From NCBI GenBank assembly GCA_023666615.1, contig JAMPBQ010000005.1, forward strand, positions 1 to 64,000: 64,000 bases of DNA, given 5' to 3'. Numbering within the stretch: position 1 is the first letter of the stretch; each line of letters begins with the position of its first letter. A model generated the notes under the pieces. It saw nothing but the letters and a program-made list of their open reading frames with translations, searched no databases and had not been told where the DNA came from. The DNA comes from Clostridium sp. GTDB lineage: Bacteria > Bacteroidota > Bacteroidia > Bacteroidales > Muribaculaceae. Below, in pieces: positions 1-7,410 of the stretch. The position numbers were made by a program, and so were the translations under genes.

Positions 1-4
1 ACAG

Positions 5-265
5 GTGCTGTCGGCGATGGAGCGCGGGAAGGAGCCGGGACGCGTGAGGTGCGAGCTGAAGCGGCGGATGTACGATGAGATTCGGCACAGGGTGATGGCC
101 CGGCGCCAGGGGCGGGAGGATGAACCGCTGATCAACCTGGTGAGGGAGGTGGTGTACGGGCCGGCGCCGGAGCATTATGTCTCCCCTATTTCGGCGATGA
201 ACATGTACTACAGCTATGTTAGAAATTTGCATAAAAACGGGAATTATGGAAAAGAACGTGTATGA
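5..265 (+). CDS. Small phage-type protein ahead of terminase, probably 5'-truncated by the window
   Basis: Basic, arginine-rich protein of at least 86 residues with a C-terminal segment PAPEHYVSPISAMNMYYSY. The frame is open to the window edge and the only early start is a GTG, so the true start probably lies upstream. Its stop overlaps the terminase start by 20 nt, which suggests translational coupling. Small proteins with a PAP-x-x-YVS motif sit directly before large terminases in some Bacteroidales prophages (recalled, not searched). By position it could be a small-terminase or packaging accessory, but no recognisable DNA-binding domain is visible, so the function is unknown. Confidence 0.6.
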   Translation: MLSAMERGKEPGRVRCELKRRMYDEIRHRVMARRQGREDEPLINLVREVVYGPAPEHYVSPISAMNMYYSYVRNLHKNGNYGKERV

Positions 266-2318
266 ATTATTGAGAGAGAATGATAGGCGGCTTGCGAGGC
301 TGCATGCCAGCTTTGACCCGGTGACGGGGGAAAATTCCACGGGGGAGCGGGTTGAGGCCGACGCGGCGCCGATGCCGGAGGGATGGACCCGAGACGGGAA
401 GGCCAAGAAAGTGTGGCTTCCGAAGGCGCTTATGGAGGAGGCGCTGGTAAAGGATTTGATAAAGTGGGGCAGCGTGAAGGCGCTGGCAAGGAGGAAGAAG
501 GCAAAGATTGTTGTAACCGAGGGGCGGCTGGAGCGCCTGCGCATCAAGCATGACTTCGCTTACTGGGCGTACAGGTATGTGATGGTTAAGCGCAAGGGCG
601 GAGGGGACGACTGCAGTCTGCTGCTGAGCCATCCGCAGCGAAGGCTGGTGGAGGCACTGGAGGATATGAGGCTTGCGGAGAAGCCAATCAGGCTAGTGCT
701 ATTGAAGGCCAGGCAGTGGGGAGGGAGCACGGTGACGCAGATGTACATGGCGTGGCTGCAGCTGACGCATGAGACGGGCCTGAACTCTCTGATCATAGCG
801 CACCAGAGCTCCTGCACTGATGAGATCATGGATATGTTTGACAGGATGATACGGTCGTACCCCACGGGACTTCTGCATGTGGCCGGGGAGGAATACAAGG
901 AAGATGAGCCGAAGATAAAGGCCGTGGGGAAATCAAGGTCGATATTCAGGGTGCCGCAGCGGAACTGCAAGGTGAAGGTGGGAACGGCCGAGCGTCCCAA
1001 CTCCTGCCGCGGAGGAGACTACAACCTGGTGCATCTGTCGGAGGTGGGGCTGTGGCGGGCCACGCTTGGGAAAAAGCCTGAGGATATAGTAAGGGCGGCC
1101 TGCAGCGGCATACTTTACAGGCCGGGGACTATGATAGTGTACGAATCGACGGCGAACGGGGTCGGTAATTTCTTCCACAGGGAATACACTTGTTCTCGCG
1201 ACAACGCCAAGGCGCAGTTTGCGTCGATATTCGTCCCTTGGCATGAGATTGAGCACAATGAGCTGCCATTCCGGACGGAAGAGGAAAGGGAGGAATTCGC
1301 CAAAGGGCTACTCACCCGACGGGGATGCGCCGAGGCGGCGACAGACAGGGAGGAAAGCGGCAGCTACCTATGGATGCTGTGGGAACGCGGGGCCACGCTG
1401 GAAGGGATAAACTGGTATGTGGCAGAGAGGGGCAAGCACACGAGCCACGGGTCGATGGCTGCGGAGTGCCCGACTGACGACATAGAGGCGTTCGTTAATT
1501 CCGGGGCGGCGGTGTTTGACAAATACTGCGTTGAGCGGATGCGGAGCACGTGCCGCAAGCCAGAGCTGACAGGGGAAGTGGCGTCAAGCGACAAGAACCC
1601 GACGCGTGAGCTGCGCTTTGTGGAGGATGCGCAGGGCGGACTGCGGATATGGATGTCACCGGCGGCCGACGCCTACGAATGGAGAAACCGCTATTTGACC
1701 GTGGTTGACATAGGCGGCCGCTCGGAGAAAGCAGACTGGTCGGTGGTGACAGTATTTGACCGCGAGCCAATGCTGAGAGGCGAAGGGCCGGAGGTGGCGG
1801 CGCAATGGAGAGGGCACATCGACATGGACCTTTTGGCGTGGAAGGCGGTTAGGATCGCGGCATATTACGGCAATTCGCTTTTGGCGATTGAGAGCAACAC
1901 GCTGGAGACGCATGACGCGCTGCGGGACGTGGACGGTGACCAAAGCGACTTTATCCTGAACAGAGTGAAGAGCGTCTACCGCAACCTGTATGCCCGCAGG
2001 CCCAGCGCGCAAAGCCTGAGGGACGGGATGCCGGTGAGATATGGATTCCACACCAATGTGGCCACGAAGAACACTGTGGTGTCGACGCTTGTAGAGGCCG
2101 TGCGGGAGGGGCTGTACACGGAACGCGACGAGAGATGCCTTGACGAGCTTTTGACATATGAGAGGAGGCAGAACGGGAGCTACGGGGCCATCGCAGGGGC
2201 GCATGACGACATGCTGATGACGCGGGCGATAGGGTTATTCATCAGCGGCAGCGAAATGCACATGCCAAGCAAGCCGGGGGCCAGAGGGCGCCGCGCAGAG
2301 ACAAGGCCGCTGTTTTGA
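246..2318 (+). CDS. Phage terminase large subunit
   Basis: 690-residue DNA-packaging motor. The N-terminal part carries FDPVTGENSTGER, typical of Bacteroidales phage terminases. The ATPase follows, with a Walker-A-like KARQWGGSTVTQ near residue 155 and a Walker-B-like YNLVHLSEVG near 262. The C-terminal RNase H-like nuclease has VVDIGGRSEKADWSVV near 490, LAIESNTLETH near 545 and AHDDMLMTRAIG near 655, which would supply the metal-binding acids. The ATG at 246 is chosen over an in-frame start 30 nt upstream because MEKNVYELLREND resembles family N-termini. Nothing structural (portal, capsid) follows: 75 nt later comes tRNA-Lys. This is either a prophage remnant or the right edge of a prophage lying mainly outside the window. 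All core motifs look intact. Confidence 0.85.
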   Translation: MEKNVYELLRENDRRLARLHASFDPVTGENSTGERVEADAAPMPEGWTRDGKAKKVWLPKALMEEALVKDLIKWGSVKALARRKKAKIVVTEGRLERLRIKHDFAYWAYRYVMVKRKGGGDDCSLLLSHPQRRLVEALEDMRLAEKPIRLVLLKARQWGGSTVTQMYMAWLQLTHETGLNSLIIAHQSSCTDEIMDMFDRMIRSYPTGLLHVAGEEYKEDEPKIKAVGKSRSIFRVPQRNCKVKVGTAERPNSCRGGDYNLVHLSEVGLWRATLGKKPEDIVRAACSGILYRPGTMIVYESTANGVGNFFHREYTCSRDNAKAQFASIFVPWHEIEHNELPFRTEEEREEFAKGLLTRRGCAEAATDREESGSYLWMLWERGATLEGINWYVAERGKHTSHGSMAAECPTDDIEAFVNSGAAVFDKYCVERMRSTCRKPELTGEVASSDKNPTRELRFVEDAQGGLRIWMSPAADAYEWRNRYLTVVDIGGRSEKADWSVVTVFDREPMLRGEGPEVAAQWRGHIDMDLLAWKAVRIAAYYGNSLLAIESNTLETHDALRDVDGDQSDFILNRVKSVYRNLYARRPSAQSLRDGMPVRYGFHTNVATKNTVVSTLVEAVREGLYTERDERCLDELLTYERRQNGSYGAIAGAHDDMLMTRAIGLFISGSEMHMPSKPGARGRRAETRPLF

Positions 2319-2330
2319 GGCGGGGCGGAC

Positions 2331-2368
2331 AAAAAAAGTTCTCTGAAAATAAGGGATTTTCAGAGAAC
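2331..2368 (-). terminator. Rho-independent terminator of tRNA-Lys
   Basis: Perfect 13-bp inverted repeat (2338-2350 with 2356-2368, loop AAGGG). On the minus strand the stem is followed directly by seven T (2331-2337). It lies 25 nt beyond the tRNA 3' end. On the plus strand no T-run follows, so it serves the tRNA rather than the terminase. Confidence 0.85.
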
Positions 2369-2392
2369 AAATATGAAAATGCAAAATAATTG

Positions 2393-2465
2393 TGAACCGT
2401 CTGGGGCTCGAACCCAGGACCCCAACATTAAAAGTGTTGTGCTCTACCAGCTGAGCTAACGATTC
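2393..2465 (-). tRNA. tRNA-Lys (anticodon TTT)
   Basis: 73-nt cloverleaf. Acceptor GAATCGT pairs with ACGGTTC (one G-U) and A is the discriminator base. The D-arm is GCTC-AGCTGGTA-GAGC, the anticodon arm CAACA-CTTTTAA-TGTTG and the T-arm CTGGG-TTCGAGC-CCCAG. No CCA is encoded. The 3' end faces the terminase gene, the usual geometry for an integrase target site. Confidence 0.97.
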
Positions 2466-2485
2466 TACTTTGCCTTTTTGCGATG

Positions 2486-2517
2486 CAAAGTTACGCTTAT
2501 TTTTTCAAATTAACAAA
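2486..2517 (-). promoter_or_regulatory. Promoter of tRNA-Lys
   Basis: Minus-strand TTTG (2517-2514), 20-nt spacer, TAACTTTG (2493-2486): an exact match to the Bacteroidota -33/-7 consensus. Initiation would fall about 15 nt before the tRNA 5' end. Confidence 0.8.
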
Positions 2518-2592
2518 TATTTCAGGAAAAAATATTTGCCAGCTGAATTTGGATGCCTTCATGAAGCGGGGGCTTCAGGAAGGGGGTTGGGG

Positions 2593-3468
2593 TCAGTCAA
2601 CTTGGATTACTAGGTAGTTGGAGACGCTCCAGAACTGAGCGGGGTCGGTAATGTGGAGCTCAGCCTGGCCGTTGTTGTCGAGAATCTGGTATGACTCTTT
2701 GGGCTGGTAGGAGGTAATGACCTTAGCCTTCTTTGCGTGGAGGGGAATAACGCTGAGGGTGCGCTTATCGGCGGCAACGAAGAACGACTTGTCGAAATCG
2801 CCCTGCATAATCTTAGACTTGCGCAAGAAACCTCCGCCTTCGATAATGTCGTGCTCCTTTAGCTCCTTGTTAGTGCCGATGGCGTAGAAGCATTGGTTGG
2901 CGAGAAGGGTCTGCTCGGCGGCAACGGCCTCGACACTGTCGCGCTGCTCGGTGACAGAGGCGATGTGGGTGCTGAGGGAATCAACCTGAACGTCAAGAGA
3001 GGCGATCTTCTGCTGTGCCTCCGAGAGGCTGGCGGTGAGCGTTTCGATCTGAGCTGTTTGGTCGGCCACTTGCTGCTTAAGCGTTTCGATGGTGCCGAGG
3101 AGCTTAGAATTTGATGTTTTAGACTTTCGGAGCGTCTCCTCGAGGTCTTCGATTTTCTTGCGGCGTTCCTGGAGGGTGGCCTTAATAACGGCGATGTCGG
3201 AGGCAACGGTATTGTTGGCCTCAGTCTCGCCCTGGGAGGCATTTATAGATACGATATTCTCAACGTTTTTGATTTCATCGGTAGTGGAGGCGATTTCGTT
3301 GATTAGGTCGAGGAGCTGGTCGCGCTCCTGCACAGCCTGGACGAGTTCCTCCTTGGTGGATTCATTTAGGGCGCGGGCTTGAGCCAATTCCTCCTTTTCC
3401 TTTTGGTTGGAGCAGCCGGCCAAAGCGGCGACGGCCAGAATGAGTGAAAACGCAAAAGTCTTTTTCAT
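2593..3468 (-). CDS. Coiled-coil lipoprotein of unknown function
   Basis: 291 residues. A lipoprotein signal peptide ends in LAGC with the lipidated Cys at 19. A long Glu/Lys/Gln-rich heptad region (about 22-190) predicts a coiled coil. A short globular C-terminal part ends in NYLVIQVD. It is the last gene of a minus-strand operon, starting 2 nt after the rsmI stop, and the tRNA lies downstream. Similar proteins are widespread but uncharacterised in Bacteroidales. An envelope-spanning or structural role is a guess from architecture alone. Confidence 0.85.
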   Translation of the reverse strand: MKKTFAFSLILAVAALAGCSNQKEKEELAQARALNESTKEELVQAVQERDQLLDLINEIASTTDEIKNVENIVSINASQGETEANNTVASDIAVIKATLQERRKKIEDLEETLRKSKTSNSKLLGTIETLKQQVADQTAQIETLTASLSEAQQKIASLDVQVDSLSTHIASVTEQRDSVEAVAAEQTLLANQCFYAIGTNKELKEHDIIEGGGFLRKSKIMQGDFDKSFFVAADKRTLSVIPLHAKKAKVITSYQPKESYQILDNNGQAELHITDPAQFWSVSNYLVIQVD

Positions 3469-3470
3469 AA

Positions 3471-4190
3471 TTAAATAGTTGATTTGTATTTGTTTTGGTG
3501 CTGGCGCGGAGCATCTTGTTCCTTTCCGCCCACAACAATAACAATTTCGCCCTTGGGTTGGTTCAGGGAAAAATGCTCAACGAGCATAGCGAGGGAGCCC
3601 CGGATGGTGGATTCGTGGAGCTTTGAAATTTCCCTTGAAACGGATGCAGGCCTTTCCGGGCCGCACGCCTCGATGAGCTGCTCAAGGGTCTTGACCAGTC
3701 GCAAGGGCGACTCGTAGATTATGAACGTGCGCTCATCTTCGGCCAAAGCCTTTATGCGGGTTGCCCTCCCCTTCTTTTGCGGGAGGAAGCCTTCGAAGAC
3801 GAATCTGTCGCACGGGAGGCCGGAGCTGACCAATGCGGGGACGAAGGCCGTAGGGCCAGGGAGGGTGACCACGTCGATGTCGCGGCGGCGGCATTCACGG
3901 GATAGCATAAATCCGGGATCGGAGATGCCCGGCGTGCCTGCGTCGGAGACCAATGCGATGGTCTCGCCGGCGGCAATACGCTCAATCACACGGTCGGTGA
4001 TTTCATGCTCGTTGAATTTATGGAAGCTGGCCATAGGGGCGGATATGCCGAACTTCTTCATAAGGACGCTTGATGTGCGCGTATCCTCGGCGAGAATCAG
4101 CGCCGCCTGCGAAAGCACATCAATGGCTCGCGGCGCCATATCGGACATGTTGCCAACCGGGGTTGGCACTATGAAAAGCTTCCCGCTCAT
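3471..4190 (-). CDS. rsmI: 16S rRNA (cytidine-1402-2'-O)-methyltransferase
   Basis: 239-residue tetrapyrrole-methylase-fold enzyme that 2'-O-methylates C1402 in the ribosomal P site with S-adenosylmethionine. Diagnostic segments are LFIVPTPVGNM (5-15), LILAEDTRTS (about 31-40), VSDAGTPGISDPG (about 80-92) and PGPTAFVPALVSSGLP. The length is slightly short of the usual 270-290, lacking part of the C-terminal extension, which is common in this phylum. The start overlaps the upstream gene's stop by 4 nt, so translation is probably coupled. Confidence 0.95.
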   Translation of the reverse strand: MSGKLFIVPTPVGNMSDMAPRAIDVLSQAALILAEDTRTSSVLMKKFGISAPMASFHKFNEHEITDRVIERIAAGETIALVSDAGTPGISDPGFMLSRECRRRDIDVVTLPGPTAFVPALVSSGLPCDRFVFEGFLPQKKGRATRIKALAEDERTFIIYESPLRLVKTLEQLIEACGPERPASVSREISKLHESTIRGSLAMLVEHFSLNQPKGEIVIVVGGKEQDAPRQHQNKYKSTI

Positions 4191-4816
4191 GTCCGACTGT
4201 TGAAGTATCTTGCAATCACCTCGAGGAACTCAATGACAACGGGGTTGTCTTCGTCGAGGTTGAGATCGTTAAGGACATAGTCGTGGGCCTGCGCCAGGCT
4301 TTGCATAGAGGATACCTTTGCGAGGACGTCGGACATCAGGGCGTGCTCATTGTTGAAGAGCTCACGCGCGAACCTATATTTTTCGTTGAAGGTGATGAAG
4401 GACTTCGGCGCGGGGGCGGGGGCTGGGGTTGGTTCGGGGGCGGGGGCTGGCTCGGGGGCTTTTTCTTCTTCAAATTCGACTATGTTGACTGAAATGTCGG
4501 AGTCTATGTCGATTTGTGGGGGGGCGGCGTAGGCTGATTCGGGGGCTTCTACGGCCGGCTCCGGGACGGGGGACGCACCAGGGTGCGTCCCTACAACGGG
4601 GGAGGAGGCTTCGATTTGAGGGGCGGTCTCCGGGGCGGCGGACGCTCCAGGGCGCGAGCCTACAACAGGGGATTGGATGGCTAGGATTTGAGCGGCGAAG
4701 GCTGCGGATTTTTGGCGCAATAGGGATAGGACGTCTGCGTCGTCTCTTTCCATTAGGATTCTTATCAGGCCTTCGATTTCGAGGACCTCGCTTAGGAGAT
4801 TTGGGGATGTTTGCAT
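4187..4816 (-). CDS. Conserved hypothetical protein with Pro/Ala-rich linker carrying REP-derived repeats
   Basis: 209 residues. The helical N-terminus (1-50) and acidic helical C-terminus (about 140-209, FNEKYRFARELFNNEHALM) look like conserved domains. Between them lies a low-complexity Pro/Ala/Glu linker with two copies of SPVVG-x-x-PGAS. Each copy is the translation of a 24-nt palindromic element. The linker also has PAPEPTPAPAPAPK. First gene of the operon with rsmI and the lipoprotein. I do not recognise a function. The conserved ends and tolerant middle suggest two small domains joined by a flexible tether. Confidence 0.75.
   Translation of the reverse strand: MQTSPNLLSEVLEIEGLIRILMERDDADVLSLLRQKSAAFAAQILAIQSPVVGSRPGASAAPETAPQIEASSPVVGTHPGASPVPEPAVEAPESAYAAPPQIDIDSDISVNIVEFEEEKAPEPAPAPEPTPAPAPAPKSFITFNEKYRFARELFNNEHALMSDVLAKVSSMQSLAQAHDYVLNDLNLDEDNPVVIEFLEVIARYFNSRT
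4571..4594 (-). repeat. REP-like palindrome inside a coding sequence (copy 1)
   Basis: 24-nt element. Read on the minus strand it begins with GTAG and continues as a near-perfect hairpin (GGACGCACC/GGTGCGTCC arms). It encodes VVGTHPGAS in frame within the gene at 4187-4816. Confidence 0.7.
4640..4663 (-). repeat. REP-like palindrome inside a coding sequence (copy 2)
   Basis: Diverged 24-nt copy of the same element (GTAG end kept, arms GGACGCTCC and GGCGCGAGCC imperfect). It encodes VVGSRPGAS, 69 nt from copy 1. Confidence 0.6.
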
Positions 4817-4900
4817 CTTTTTTGTGGAGGGGATTTTTTTATTCTTTGGGATTCATGAGAAATCTTGGGGAATCTTGTTTAATCTTGATTTTTTTGGCGG

Positions 4901-4961
4901 GATAACGAATTAACGAGATAACGAATTAACGGGCTTTGTTTTATTTGGCTTTGTTTTATTT
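4901..4961. repeat. Two adjacent short tandem duplications
   Basis: GATAACGAATTAACG(A/G), 16 nt, occurs twice head to tail (4901-4932). GGCTTTGTTTTATTT, 15 nt, then occurs twice (4932-4961), reaching into the last codons of the dacB-type gene. They fill most of the gap between that gene and the hypothetical gene. Confidence 0.75.
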
Positions 4962-6314
4962 GAATGTGTCGAGGAGGAATTTTTCGATTGAGGCCCTTAC
5001 GCTGGAGCGGGGGCAGTAGAAGGCGTTGACGAGGATTACTACCGTGTGGGTAGGCTTTCCATTTGCGTCGAGCTTGTATCCGGCAAAGCATTGCACTGCG
5101 CCCATGCTTCCGCTCTTGAAGGCCAATTGCCCTTTTAGCCGTGTCTTTGACAAAAGGCCCGCCACCGTGCCCTCTACGCCGGCTTTAGGGAAGAGGGAAA
5201 CGTACTGCGAGGCATATTTGGTTTTGGACATGGCCTGAAGCACATCGGATATGAACTTGGGCTGGAGGCGGTCGGCCCTTGAAAGGCCGCTGCCGTCAAG
5301 AATCTGATTATAGCGCACGGAAACGCCCATAGCCTGCAGTGCGTCGGATTCGGCCTTCAAGGCCTCGGAGCGCGATGCTCCGTCGGCAATGGCCCTGAGC
5401 ATTGCCTCGGCGAAAAGATTGTGGCTTACCACCAGCGTCTCGCGAAGGATGTCGGCGCAAAGGGGCGAACTGTGCAGGCATACGAGGGAGCGAGCGGAAT
5501 CGTCGTCAATATCCCGGCCCATCACCTCAATGCCCTTGCTTTTGAGGTTTTCATTCAATAGGTATTGGTATGCCGCGGCGGGGTCGGGCATAGAACATTC
5601 AACACTCCACTTTTCATTGCGAGGGTCGCGCCCCCAGACAGAAAGCTTGTTGGAATCGACGCCCCTGATAAGGTCAGTGCCATCCTCGCTCTCGCAGACC
5701 ACCACCTCAAGGCCGGGCTGGAAGGGCTCAGTGCGCAAAGTGGCGGGCCAAAGGTTGAAAACGTTGTCGCGGAAATTGAATCCATAGAGGCCTGCGCCGT
5801 AGGGCCAAGCCACGTCCTCCACTTCCCAAGAGGGAATGCATCCCGCATCGGGGAGGGATTGCTCAACTATCACCTTGCCGGTGATTCTGCGGATGCCGAG
5901 GCGGTCGAGGCCGCGGGAGATTTCACGCCAGAGGGTGGGCTGGGATTTGAAGGACTTGCTGTCGATAGTGGGGTCGCCGCAGCTCTCCACAACGAGATTG
6001 CCGCGCCAAGTGGATGGATCGTCGGCGTCAGGCTTGCCGTAAAGGTAAACGGGGGTGGAGAATGTGTATTCGGGGCCAAGCACGGAGAGGGCGGAGGCGG
6101 CCGTAATAGACTTCATCACGCTTGCGGGGGCCATGGCCACTTCGGGGTTGTTGGAGGCAATGACCTTATCGGAGGACAAGTCCTTAACATAGATTCCAAC
6201 GAGGGCATGGCTCTCGCCTTCGAAGCCGAGTCGGGCCTGGGCGAAGGAGGCGATGGCCACAAACATCAATAATATGGCAGAATATATTCGCATCATTTTA
6301 GCATGGGTTTGCAT
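4956..6314 (-). CDS. dacB: D-alanyl-D-alanine carboxypeptidase/endopeptidase (PBP4, peptidase S13 family)
   Basis: 452-residue exported low-molecular-weight penicillin-binding protein that trims or cleaves peptidoglycan cross-links in the periplasm. A signal peptide (MMRIYSAILLMFVAIASFAQA) is followed by catalytic SVMK (about 65-68), a SHN triad (SHNLFAE) and KSGSMG near the C-terminus, the three active-site motifs of the family. The start at 6314 is preferred over the longer frame (6371) because it clears the ftsE stop and leaves a sensible signal peptide; 6296 is also possible. It lies 29 nt after ftsE. Confidence 0.92.
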   Translation of the reverse strand: MQTHAKMMRIYSAILLMFVAIASFAQARLGFEGESHALVGIYVKDLSSDKVIASNNPEVAMAPASVMKSITAASALSVLGPEYTFSTPVYLYGKPDADDPSTWRGNLVVESCGDPTIDSKSFKSQPTLWREISRGLDRLGIRRITGKVIVEQSLPDAGCIPSWEVEDVAWPYGAGLYGFNFRDNVFNLWPATLRTEPFQPGLEVVVCESEDGTDLIRGVDSNKLSVWGRDPRNEKWSVECSMPDPAAAYQYLLNENLKSKGIEVMGRDIDDDSARSLVCLHSSPLCADILRETLVVSHNLFAEAMLRAIADGASRSEALKAESDALQAMGVSVRYNQILDGSGLSRADRLQPKFISDVLQAMSKTKYASQYVSLFPKAGVEGTVAGLLSKTRLKGQLAFKSGSMGAVQCFAGYKLDANGKPTHTVVILVNAFYCPRSSVRASIEKFLLDTFK

Positions 6315-6343
6315 TGTGAATGTGGGGGGATACCACGGATTAT

Positions 6344-7018
6344 TTATTTTATGAGCTTTTTGCCTTCGCATTTTAGGACACGGCCGGGGAAGCGGTCGAG
6401 GTAGGACCAGTTGTGGGTGGCGATCAGGACTGCCGTGCCTGCGGAGGCGATGTCGATAAGGCCTTCCATGATGATGTCGCCCGTCTCGGGGTCGAGATTT
6501 CCGGTGGGCTCGTCGGCGAGGATTAGCGAAGGCTTGTTGAGGAGGGCCCTTGCTATGGCAATGCGCTGCTGTTCGCCGCCTGAGAGCTCGTGGGGCATCT
6601 TGTATGCTTTTTTCGCCATGCCCACGGCAGAAAGCACCTCATCGATGCGGTCGGACTTTTCGGCTCGCCCTTTCCATCCCGTGGCGGAAAGGACGAAATC
6701 GAGGTTGGAGAACACGTTGCGGTCGGCCAAGAGCTGATAGTCCTGGAAAACGAAGCCGATGTTTCTGCGCAAGAATGGGATATCTGCCCGACGGATGCCG
6801 TCGAGCTGATAGCCGAGGACCATTGCCGAGCCCTTTGCGATTGGCACATCGGCGTAAATTGACTTCAGGAGGGTGCTCTTGCCCGAGCCCACGCGGCCTA
6901 TGAGATATGCGAATTCGCCCTTGCGCAAGGCAAAGGAAACGTCGCGGAGGACCGTAAGCTCCTTTCTGCGGAGCTCCACGCCGCGGTATTCAATCAGAGG
7001 GGCGTTGTCAGATGCCAT
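6344..7018 (-). CDS. ftsE: Cell-division ABC transporter ATP-binding protein FtsE
   Basis: 224-residue ABC ATPase. Motifs: Walker A GRVGSGKST, Q-loop FVFQDYQLL, signature LSGGEQQR, Walker B LILADEPTGNLDP and H-loop THN. The LLADRNVFSNL segment after the Q-loop is FtsE/LolD-like. With FtsX it controls peptidoglycan hydrolases at the septum; no ftsX is adjacent, which is common in Bacteroidales. The ATG at 7018 (MASDNAPL) is chosen because the longer frame runs into the upstream RNA terminator. It starts 27 nt after that terminator, so it may depend on read-through. Confidence 0.85.
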   Translation of the reverse strand: MASDNAPLIEYRGVELRRKELTVLRDVSFALRKGEFAYLIGRVGSGKSTLLKSIYADVPIAKGSAMVLGYQLDGIRRADIPFLRRNIGFVFQDYQLLADRNVFSNLDFVLSATGWKGRAEKSDRIDEVLSAVGMAKKAYKMPHELSGGEQQRIAIARALLNKPSLILADEPTGNLDPETGDIIMEGLIDIASAGTAVLIATHNWSYLDRFPGRVLKCEGKKLIK

Positions 7019-7044
7019 AAACAAATAGCTGAAAACAAAAACAT

Positions 7045-7082
7045 AAAAAAATCGGAGAGGGCTTGGCCCTTCTCCGATTCTG
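7045..7082 (-). terminator. Terminator of the structured RNA upstream of ftsE
   Basis: GC-rich hairpin (AATCGGAGA... pairing with ...TCTCCGATT, with one bulge) followed on the minus strand by a T-run (A-run 7045-7051 on plus). Confidence 0.8.
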
Positions 7083-7335
7083 TGGGGCCACACCAAAGGA
7101 TGTGATGAAACTCCGAAAAGACAGGATTTGAGCGCTCACCATCCTTTGTAATCCGCCTGTCCTAAGAAGGAACCCTTTCGATCGATAGGGTTGGGGCCCG
7201 CCATTAGATTTAGAGCATGTCTCGGAATTCGATGTAAAAATTGAAGAGTTTCCCGATCCACTTTGATGTGGTGTATCATTAAATGAAAATTGCCAAAGCG
7301 ACAAATCAGAAACGCTCTCTTGCGATTTCCGTAAT
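7083..7335 (-). ncRNA. Structured small RNA, candidate 6S RNA (Bacteroidales-1 type)
   Basis: No good ORF exists between the promoter at 7374-7343 and the terminator at 7082-7045, giving an RNA of about 250-290 nt on the minus strand. The transcript can fold as a long rod. CCACAUCAAAG (plus 7261-7271) pairs with CUUUGGUGUGG (plus 7089-7099); the next helix is GAAACUC with GAGUUUC, then shorter helices, and an apical AACCCU/AGGGUU hairpin (7178-7200 region). An interrupted rod with its own promoter and terminator fits 6S RNA, which in Bacteroidales is, as I recall, the former Bacteroidales-1 motif. SRP RNA, RNase P and tmRNA hallmarks were looked for and not found. The identity is inferred; the gene itself is better supported. 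Confidence 0.6.
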
Positions 7336-7342
7336 TATAACG

Positions 7343-7374
7343 CAAAGATAAGACAATATGTTTTATTTACCAAA
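7343..7374 (-). promoter_or_regulatory. Promoter of the structured RNA
   Basis: Minus-strand TTTG (7374-7371), 20-nt spacer, TATCTTTG (7350-7343): full Bacteroidota consensus, predicting a start near 7335. Confidence 0.8.
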
Positions 7375-7383
7375 ATTTTTGAC

Positions 7384-7391
7384 TAAATTTG
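7384..7391 (+). promoter_or_regulatory. -7 element of the acyl-CoA synthetase promoter
   Basis: TAAATTTG, 19 nt before the ATG at 7411. The matching -33 box is poor. It is divergent from, and about 10 nt beyond, the -33 box of the RNA promoter, so the two start regions are packed back to back. Confidence 0.55.
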
Positions 7392-7410
7392 CAGACAAAA
7401 TCTATTTCCC

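Noticed and set aside
4283-4532. Gly-rich plus-strand frames
   Set aside because: Antisense of the Pro/Ala linker of the minus-strand gene; no coding support.
7083-7335. SRP RNA, RNase P RNA or tmRNA
   Set aside because: The conserved SRP apical motif, RNase P core phrases and tmRNA tRNA-like ends were looked for and not found.
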